Origin: an uncultured Elusimicrobia bacterium
Lineage (GTDB): Bacteria; Elusimicrobiota; Elusimicrobia; UBA1565; UBA9628
NCBI GenBank assembly: GCA_903830945.1
Contig: CAIKVT010000027.1
Coordinates: forward strand, 1 to 64,000
Direction: 5' to 3'
DNA length: 64,000 bases
Numbering within the stretch: the stretch's first letter is position 1; every line of letters begins with the position of its first letter. Shown in pieces: positions 59,152 to 64,000 of the stretch. The translations under genes and the position numbers were made by a program. The notes beneath the pieces are model-generated. The model did not search any database. It had not been told where the DNA came from and saw only the letters and a list, made by a program, of their open reading frames with translations.

Positions 59152-59763
59152 TCAGGACTGGCTGAGGGCAAGACAGACGGGCGGTCCGGCGGGCAAAACG
59201 ACCCGGATAAAGTCGGGCGGCGTCGAATCCACACCGCAGCCTACGCGGGTGAACACCCATTGGCGGCTCTCCGAGACCTCGACGCCGAGAAGAGCCGGGT
59301 CGAGCATCTTGTCCAGGATAGTGTGACGCTGACGCAGAGCCGCCAGTTCCCTCTGGAGGAACCAGTCCCAGGAGACTGAATGCGGGTAGACTTTACGCTC
59401 GTAACGGGAGGCGTCCTCGATGGTGCCGCGGTCGACCCATTGAATCCAGTTGCGGGCCCGCGGGTCCATGGAGTCGTCTCCGCCAAGCTCCTGAGTGTGG
59501 TAGAGGATCGCGATGGGCCGCTGGGGTGACCGGACATCGAAAAGGAGATGCCCATGGTCGAAATCATCCTCGACCCCCAGATTTCGGAAGCTCTTAAGGT
59601 ACTGCGCGCTGACGAAGTGCTGCAGAAGGGATTGGAACTCGATCCGACTTAAGCCTGATGGAAAACCAAAAGCGCCGATGCTCGCCGGGCCTGACCACTG
59701 CGCCGCTGAAGACCAAGCGCCGAAGAGCACAAGACTTAAGGCCGCTGCAATAAGCACTCTCAT
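59152..59763 (-). CDS. Hypothetical exported protein
   Basis: 203 residues. Signal peptide RVLIAAALSLVLFGAWSSAA. Mature part lacks a recognised domain (WIQWVDRGTIED, YPHSVSWDWFLQREL). It is followed by the paralog gene after 82 bp and shares the strand with it and the kinase, so probably an operon. It is divergent from the PhoB-like regulator at 59956; the 192-bp gap holds TAACA motifs. Confidence 0.7.
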   Translation of the reverse strand: MRVLIAAALSLVLFGAWSSAAQWSGPASIGAFGFPSGLSRIEFQSLLQHFVSAQYLKSFRNLGVEDDFDHGHLLFDVRSPQRPIAILYHTQELGGDDSMDPRARNWIQWVDRGTIEDASRYERKVYPHSVSWDWFLQRELAALRQRHTILDKMLDPALLGVEVSESRQWVFTRVGCGVDSTPPDFIRVVLPAGPPVCLALSQS

Positions 59764-59836
59764 TGGTTTCTAGATAGCTTAACAGACAATAGGGTAACAG
59801 AACGCCGATTTATCTGCAAGGGGTATGGACAATAAT

Positions 59837-59854
59837 TGTAACAACTCCCACAAC
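59837..59854 (+). promoter_or_regulatory. TGTAACA-type repeat before the PhoB-like regulator
   Basis: TGTAACA at 59837 and the weaker CCACAAC 11 bp later; CTTAACA and GGTAACA occur further upstream (59778, 59793). Similar to 35433-35472. Confidence 0.3.
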
Positions 59855-59884
59855 CATGGCCACATCATCTATTAGATACGAACT

Positions 59885-59893
59885 TGGTATGAT
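59885..59893 (+). promoter_or_regulatory. Extended -10 of the PhoB-like regulator
   Basis: TGGTATGAT; leaves a leader of about 56 nt before ATG 59956. Confidence 0.4.
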
Positions 59894-59955
59894 TGACTTA
59901 GTCGAGGATCCGCGTCACATGGATTCCCCGCGCAAGAAAATCCGGCTTTAAAGAC

Positions 59956-60666
59956 ATGCACGACAACCCCCCGCTGCGCTACAAGCTCCTGCTCGCCGAC
60001 GACGAGGAGGACTTCCGCAAGATGCTGCAGGCCTTCCTGCGGGAAGCCGGGCACTCGGTGATCGCCGCTGCCTCGGGCCGGGAAGCCTTGCTTGCTGCGC
60101 TGGACTCCCAGCCGGACATCGTCATATCCGACGTACAGATGCCGGTGATGGGCGGCTTCGAACTGTGCCGCCGCCTGCGCGATGATCGCCGCACCGCGGC
60201 GATTCCCGTCCTGCTCATGTCCGGGGCCAGCAAGGAGGAGCGCGATCAGCTGGAAGGTTTCGCCGTGGGCGCTGACGATTATGTCCTCAAGCCCTTCGAG
60301 CCGCCCATTCTTCTGGCTAAGATCGGGGCGGTCCTGCGACGCTACTCCACCGCGGCCGAACTCAAGGAGCTGCTGCGCGCCGATGGCGTAAGCCTGGATG
60401 TGCAGGCTCGCACCGCCAGCTGCGACGATCGCCCCGTCAACCTCACACGCAAGGAATTCGACCTACTCACTTTACTATTACGCAAGCGCGGGCATGTCCT
60501 GACCCCGCAGTTCATGCTCGAATCGGTCTGGGGCTACGATCTGGCCGAGTACAACGACCCGCACACCGTCACGGTTCATCTCTCCTCACTGCGCCGAAAA
60601 CTGGGGCCGCGCCTGGGCCGCCGGATAGTCACGGTGCCTGGGAATGGCTACCGCTTCGAGATTTAA
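59956..60666 (+). CDS. PhoB/OmpR-family response regulator
   Basis: 236 residues. Receiver: LLADDEEDFRKML, the phospho-Asp in IVISDVQMPVMGG, the Lys in VLKPFEPP. Winged helix: NLTRKEFDLLTLLLRKRGHV, DPHTVTVHLSSLRRKLG, TVPGNGYRFEI. There is no adjacent kinase in the same direction; the kinases at 57632 (divergent operon) and 35494 are candidates. TAACA repeats upstream may be its own binding sites. Confidence 0.92.
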   Translation: MHDNPPLRYKLLLADDEEDFRKMLQAFLREAGHSVIAAASGREALLAALDSQPDIVISDVQMPVMGGFELCRRLRDDRRTAAIPVLLMSGASKEERDQLEGFAVGADDYVLKPFEPPILLAKIGAVLRRYSTAAELKELLRADGVSLDVQARTASCDDRPVNLTRKEFDLLTLLLRKRGHVLTPQFMLESVWGYDLAEYNDPHTVTVHLSSLRRKLGPRLGRRIVTVPGNGYRFEI

Positions 60667-60696
60667 TCCTCTCCGCTTCTATCGGGGCGCCGCGCG

Positions 60697-61572
60697 CTAC
60701 CTGCGGCCGCCGACCAAGGGCGGCTTGGCCCATTCTTCGTTGGCGAGGACCTCGGAGAACTTGGTCAGGCGGATTCCGTAGGTCTGCTCCAGGGCGTGGA
60801 TATCCACATCAAAGCCCACTTCATTGAACCATTTGTACATGAGCGCCATATCGTGCCCGACCGCCGTCGCTGCCTGCTCGTCAGGGATCTGCCGGAACGC
60901 GACCCGATGCCCCAAGGCATGAGTGAGCATCGTAGCCACCTGCGGGAAGCTCAGCACATCTCCGGCCAGATCGATCTCGCAATTGATATAGCCCGGGCAC
61001 AAGAAGGCCGCGGCCGCGAACTCGCCGATATCGCGCAGGGCAAGCATGTGCAGCTCGGTCTGCGGCCGCAGCGGCGCGGATAAAGTCCCTTTCCGGATAC
61101 CAGGCAGCAACCAGGTCCCAAAATTCTCCATGAACCAGACCGGCCTCAAGATGGTGTAGCTTAATCCCAGCCTCTTGATGTGCCGCTCGATCCGGGCCTT
61201 CGTCTCGAAATGCGGTATCCCCGTGCCGCGTTCGGCGCTCCCCACCGAGGTGTAGACGAAATGCCTGACATTGAAAGCCTTGGCCACGTCCGCCAGCAAT
61301 GTCCCCTGACGCACCTCGCCTCCCATGCCAGCCTCAAACGGCGTCGACATGGCAAAGACGCCATCGCAGCCCCGGATGGCGGACTCGATGCTGGACCGGT
61401 CGTTGAAATCCCCGCTCACGATCTGGGCTCCCGCCTTGGCCAAGGCTGCGGCCGCCTCCGGTTGGCGCGCCAAAGCGCGGACCGTCTGTCCCTGCCTGAG
61501 AAGGGCACGGGCCACGGCCGAACCCTGCTTGCCGGTCGCACCGGTGACGAGTATCTTTTTGGGAATACCCAT
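60697..61572 (-). CDS. NmrA-like NAD(P)-binding Rossmann protein
   Basis: 291 residues from ATG 61572; GAGGAG lies 3 nt upstream. The Rossmann motif VTGATGKQGSAVARALL and VSGDFNDRSSIESAIRGCDGVF are typical of the NmrA/atypical SDR group. It lacks a clear Tyr-x3-Lys catalytic pair, as in NmrA redox sensors. Convergent with the response regulator and separate from neighbours. The substrate is not predicted. Confidence 0.85.
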   Translation of the reverse strand: MGIPKKILVTGATGKQGSAVARALLRQGQTVRALARQPEAAAALAKAGAQIVSGDFNDRSSIESAIRGCDGVFAMSTPFEAGMGGEVRQGTLLADVAKAFNVRHFVYTSVGSAERGTGIPHFETKARIERHIKRLGLSYTILRPVWFMENFGTWLLPGIRKGTLSAPLRPQTELHMLALRDIGEFAAAAFLCPGYINCEIDLAGDVLSFPQVATMLTHALGHRVAFRQIPDEQAATAVGHDMALMYKWFNEVGFDVDIHALEQTYGIRLTKFSEVLANEEWAKPPLVGGRR

Positions 61573-61682
61573 GATCTCCTCTTTCACAGCCAGGCCGCGC
61601 TCGTTGATAGCTTAACCTAAAGAGATCAAAAAATAATCATTTGAGGGCTGGGAGGGTCCGGATCAAAAAGCGGAATAGGGAC

Positions 61683-63695
61683 TTACCAGACCCGACAGGT
61701 CTTGGCCGGCAGCAGCGGCTCGCCGCTCTTGCAGGCGAAGGCCCGGCCGAAATCGAGTGTGTTCGACAACGGACCCATCACGCGCCAGCGCGCGGCCGAG
61801 TGCGGATCGGTCTGCGCATGAAGCCGCCGGCTAGCTTCGGTCTGGTTCTCGCACCAGACCTGGGCGAAGCCTAAATAGAGCCTCTGCTCGGGTGTAAAAC
61901 CGTCAACTACAGGGGCCACGGTCCCCGTCTTTTTCTTAAGCTCAGCCAAGGCCATCGTCGCCAGACGCACCCCGCCGTTATCCGCCGTGTTCTCGCCCAA
62001 GGTGAGCTTGCCGTTGAGAAACACCCCGGGCACGGCCTCATAGCCGCCGTACTGGTCCGCTAGGCAGGCCGCGCGCGCCTCGAACTCCCGTGCATCCTCG
62101 GGCGTCCACCAGTCGGAGAGGTTGCCCTGCGCGTCGAACTTGCGGCCTTCGTCATCAAAACCGTGAGTCAATTCATGACCGATGACCACGCCGATGGCGC
62201 CCAGATTGGCGGCTTGGTCGCCGGCGCGGTCAAAGAAGGGCGGCTGCAGGATGCCGGCCGGGAACACGATCTCGTTGAGTTGGGGGTTGTAGTAGGCATT
62301 GACCGTAGGCGGGGTCATGTCCCAGTCCTTACGGTCCACGGGCCGGCCGATCTTATCGAGGCGCCGATGAGTTTCGTGGGCCCAGGCGCTGCGCAGCGAG
62401 GCGATGAGGTCGCCACGGTCGATCTTGACGCCCGTGTAATCGCGCCATTTCTCAGGATAGCCGATCTTGTCGGTGATGGCCGAAAGCTTGGCCAGCGCCC
62501 GGCGTCTGGTCCGGGACGACATCCAGTCCAGCCCCTGGATGTCCTCGGCCAAGGATCTTTGCACCGCGGCCACCAGTTCGTCGGTGCGGCGCTTGCCATC
62601 GGCTCCGAAGGTGAGCTCCACATAGCGCCGGCCCAAGTCATGGCCCAAGGCGCCGTCGACGAGCTCCACACAACGCTTCCAGCGGGGCTTGAGCTCCTTG
62701 GCGCCGGTCAGCTTGCGGCCATAGAAGTCGAAGTGCTCCGCGACGAAATCGCGAGAAAGCCAATCCGAAGCTGCCGCCGCCGCGCGCCAGCGCAGGTAGA
62801 CCTTCCAATCCGCTAAGGACTGGACCGAGATCTGCGTCGAGAACCCCGCGGCAAAACCCGTGGAGACCACATTAAGCCAGGCCGAAGCCGGCGCCCCGGT
62901 CTCGACGATGTAGCGGTTCCAATCGAAATCCGGAGCCAAGACCGCGAGCTGCGCCGCGGTCATATGGTGATAGACGTTCTCCGGGTCTCGGCGAATGACG
63001 CGGTCCTGGGAGACCCGCGCCAGCTCCATCTCTAAACGCATAACCGTCTCGGCCTGAACGGCCGCGGTCCTGGGGTCGTCGCCGAGCAAGCCGAAGACCT
63101 TGGCCACATGCCAGACATAATCCTGGCGCAGGCGCACCGCTCTCTCATCGGTCTTAAAGTAGTAGTCCCGGTCAGGCAAGCCGAGCCCGCCCTGGTCGAA
63201 CTCGCCGATGACCTTGGTCGAGTCCTTATAATCCTGGTCCGACCCAAAAGAAAATCCCGCGCCTACGCCCGCTGCGTGCAGGCGCGCCAGCAAGGCCGGC
63301 ACCTCGGCCGGCGACTTGAGCGCGTCGATGGCCGCGAAATCATCCTTGAGCGGCTCAAAGCCCTTCTTCTCGGCGCCGGCCTCATCCATGCAGACGGCAT
63401 AGAGGTCTCCCAGCCGCCGGTCCGCGGGATCAACCTGGGGCCCAGCGGCGGCCTTCTCCAGGATCCCGCGGAGGATCTCCTTGTTGCGCTCGGCCAGTTC
63501 ATTGAAGCGCCCCCAACGCGCTTGATCGGGCGGAATAAGGTGGGCCTTCTGCCAACCGCCGCAAGCGAACTGATAAAAATCCTGACACGGCGCGACGCTG
63601 CGGTCGAGCGCGGATGGATCGAACGAGGATAAAGCCGTCTCGGCGGCCGAAGGGCGCGCCAACGGCAGGAGGATGAACAACAAATAAGGGATCAT
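61683..63695 (-). CDS. M13-family (neprilysin-like) zinc metallopeptidase
   Basis: 670 residues. Signal peptide PYLLFILLPLARPSAA. N-terminal DFYQFACGGWQKAHLIPPDQ; catalytic VIGHELTHGFDDEG (HExxH), GENTADNGGVRLA with the third ligand, and the C-terminal CRVW typical of the family. It cleaves peptides outside the inner membrane. GGAGG 7 nt before the ATG and a TATAAT box at 63716-63721. Monocistronic, divergent from the partial gene at 63828. Confidence 0.95.
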   Translation of the reverse strand: MIPYLLFILLPLARPSAAETALSSFDPSALDRSVAPCQDFYQFACGGWQKAHLIPPDQARWGRFNELAERNKEILRGILEKAAAGPQVDPADRRLGDLYAVCMDEAGAEKKGFEPLKDDFAAIDALKSPAEVPALLARLHAAGVGAGFSFGSDQDYKDSTKVIGEFDQGGLGLPDRDYYFKTDERAVRLRQDYVWHVAKVFGLLGDDPRTAAVQAETVMRLEMELARVSQDRVIRRDPENVYHHMTAAQLAVLAPDFDWNRYIVETGAPASAWLNVVSTGFAAGFSTQISVQSLADWKVYLRWRAAAAASDWLSRDFVAEHFDFYGRKLTGAKELKPRWKRCVELVDGALGHDLGRRYVELTFGADGKRRTDELVAAVQRSLAEDIQGLDWMSSRTRRRALAKLSAITDKIGYPEKWRDYTGVKIDRGDLIASLRSAWAHETHRRLDKIGRPVDRKDWDMTPPTVNAYYNPQLNEIVFPAGILQPPFFDRAGDQAANLGAIGVVIGHELTHGFDDEGRKFDAQGNLSDWWTPEDAREFEARAACLADQYGGYEAVPGVFLNGKLTLGENTADNGGVRLATMALAELKKKTGTVAPVVDGFTPEQRLYLGFAQVWCENQTEASRRLHAQTDPHSAARWRVMGPLSNTLDFGRAFACKSGEPLLPAKTCRVW

Positions 63696-63715
63696 GTTTA
63701 AGCCTCCAGGACTTC

Positions 63716-63721
63716 ATTATA
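63716..63721 (-). promoter_or_regulatory. -10 box of the M13 peptidase gene
   Basis: TATAAT on the minus strand, 20 nt before the ATG at 63695, with GGAGG between. Confidence 0.45.
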
Positions 63722-63773
63722 CGATAACATCCAGAGAGCCGTACAAAATCTTGAAACGGAAACTCAGCCGTAT

Positions 63774-63782
63774 TGTGATAAT
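63774..63782 (+). promoter_or_regulatory. -10 box of the last (partial) gene
   Basis: TGTGATAAT, extended -10 form, 45 nt before the GTG at 63828. Confidence 0.3.
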
Positions 63783-63827
63783 ATAGACATCGATTTGCCG
63801 CCATATTCATCTTAGTCGGGAGGAAGC

Positions 63828-64000
63828 GTGAAGAATAAGAAAGGGCTTTTGATCGGGCTGGCCGTGACAGCCTGCACGGTCGTGGCAGGGACGCTGTTCT
63901 GGCAGCGCTCCCAGATTCGACCGGAACCGGAAGCCGTCGCTCCAGCTCCGCCGACCCCTGCGGGCCAGACAAACCCGGCGCTCCCAGCACCGATGGTCAT
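63828..64000 (+). CDS. N-terminus of a membrane-anchored protein (3' cut by window)
   Basis: GTG start with GGGAGG 4-5 nt upstream. Begins KNKKGLLIGLAVTACTVVAG, a single N-terminal TM or signal anchor, followed by a Pro/Ala-rich linker. The frame is open to the window end, so domains are outside. It is not in the ORF track in this frame because it lacks a stop. Likely a periplasmic protein with a membrane anchor; family unknown. Confidence 0.6.
   Translation, partial: MKNKKGLLIGLAVTACTVVAGTLFWQRSQIRPEPEAVAPAPPTPAGQTNPALPAPMV

Noticed and set aside
1-64000. tRNA and rRNA genes
   Set aside because: No cloverleaf with GGTTCRA-type T arm and no rRNA-like block was seen in the intergenic gaps; I could not run a covariance search.

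Overview
The window is GC-rich chromosomal DNA from a Gram-negative bacterium. It carries an MsbA-type lipid flippase, a heptosyltransferase-like enzyme, OmpA-like and PorV-like outer-membrane proteins, CydAB and the MEP-pathway enzyme IspG. A TMTC-like membrane/TPR protein, PorV-like barrels with TPR tails, and secreted proteins ending in a CHU_C/FlgD-like sorting or Ig domain would fit Elusimicrobiota. That assignment is an inference from gene style, because there is no rRNA or marker gene here to prove it. I saw no rRNA, tRNA, CRISPR array, intact transposon or prophage. Genes are densely packed, with many ATGA or 1-20 bp overlaps.

Left region (1-16.4 kb): surface proteins with the C-terminal sorting-like domain, a PorV-like barrel, and a signalling-rich block. 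At its centre is a 486-residue protein that reads as the last periplasmic domain and second membrane helix of FliF fused to the middle and C-terminal domains of FliG. It lies between two membrane histidine kinases and near a motA-motB stator pair, with no other flagellar gene in view. A coiled-coil kinase-like protein without its phospho-acceptor histidine and three response regulators follow. A flagellum-independent rotary machine is the most exciting hypothesis in this window.

Middle region (16.4-37.8 kb): housekeeping operons. These are thioredoxin reductase with lipoate synthesis (trxB-lipA-lpd-lipB, where LipB lacks its catalytic Cys), serine synthesis (serC-serA-DUF1015), envelope glycolipid genes (msbA-GT9-HAD), a divergent FGGY kinase with a RecB-like nuclease, a LemA/GIDE pair, and radC joined to an ECF sigma/anti-sigma/RseB-like cassette with a visible self-type promoter. 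A histidine kinase, a tiny ORF and an AI-2E family permease follow.

Right region (37.8-64 kb): a GH57/DUF3536 glycosidase, ispG with a lipoprotein peptidase, CstA, a secreted protein with a solute-binding protein, a GH25 lysozyme, an SGNH hydrolase, a GNAT-glpF-glpK run for glycerol, DUF2721-cydA-cydB, a pair of paralogous unknown secreted proteins around a histidine kinase, a PhoB-like regulator, an NmrA-like protein and an M13 metallopeptidase.

Regulation: several genes have a TGn-TATAAT type extended -10 only 6-10 nt before the start codon, which suggests frequent leaderless or near-leaderless transcripts. Non-coding oddities include a shared 22-bp repeat after two minus-strand genes, a hairpin cluster upstream of ispG, 11-bp-phased TGTAACA repeats in front of two signalling genes, and palindromic sequence elements inside coding regions.
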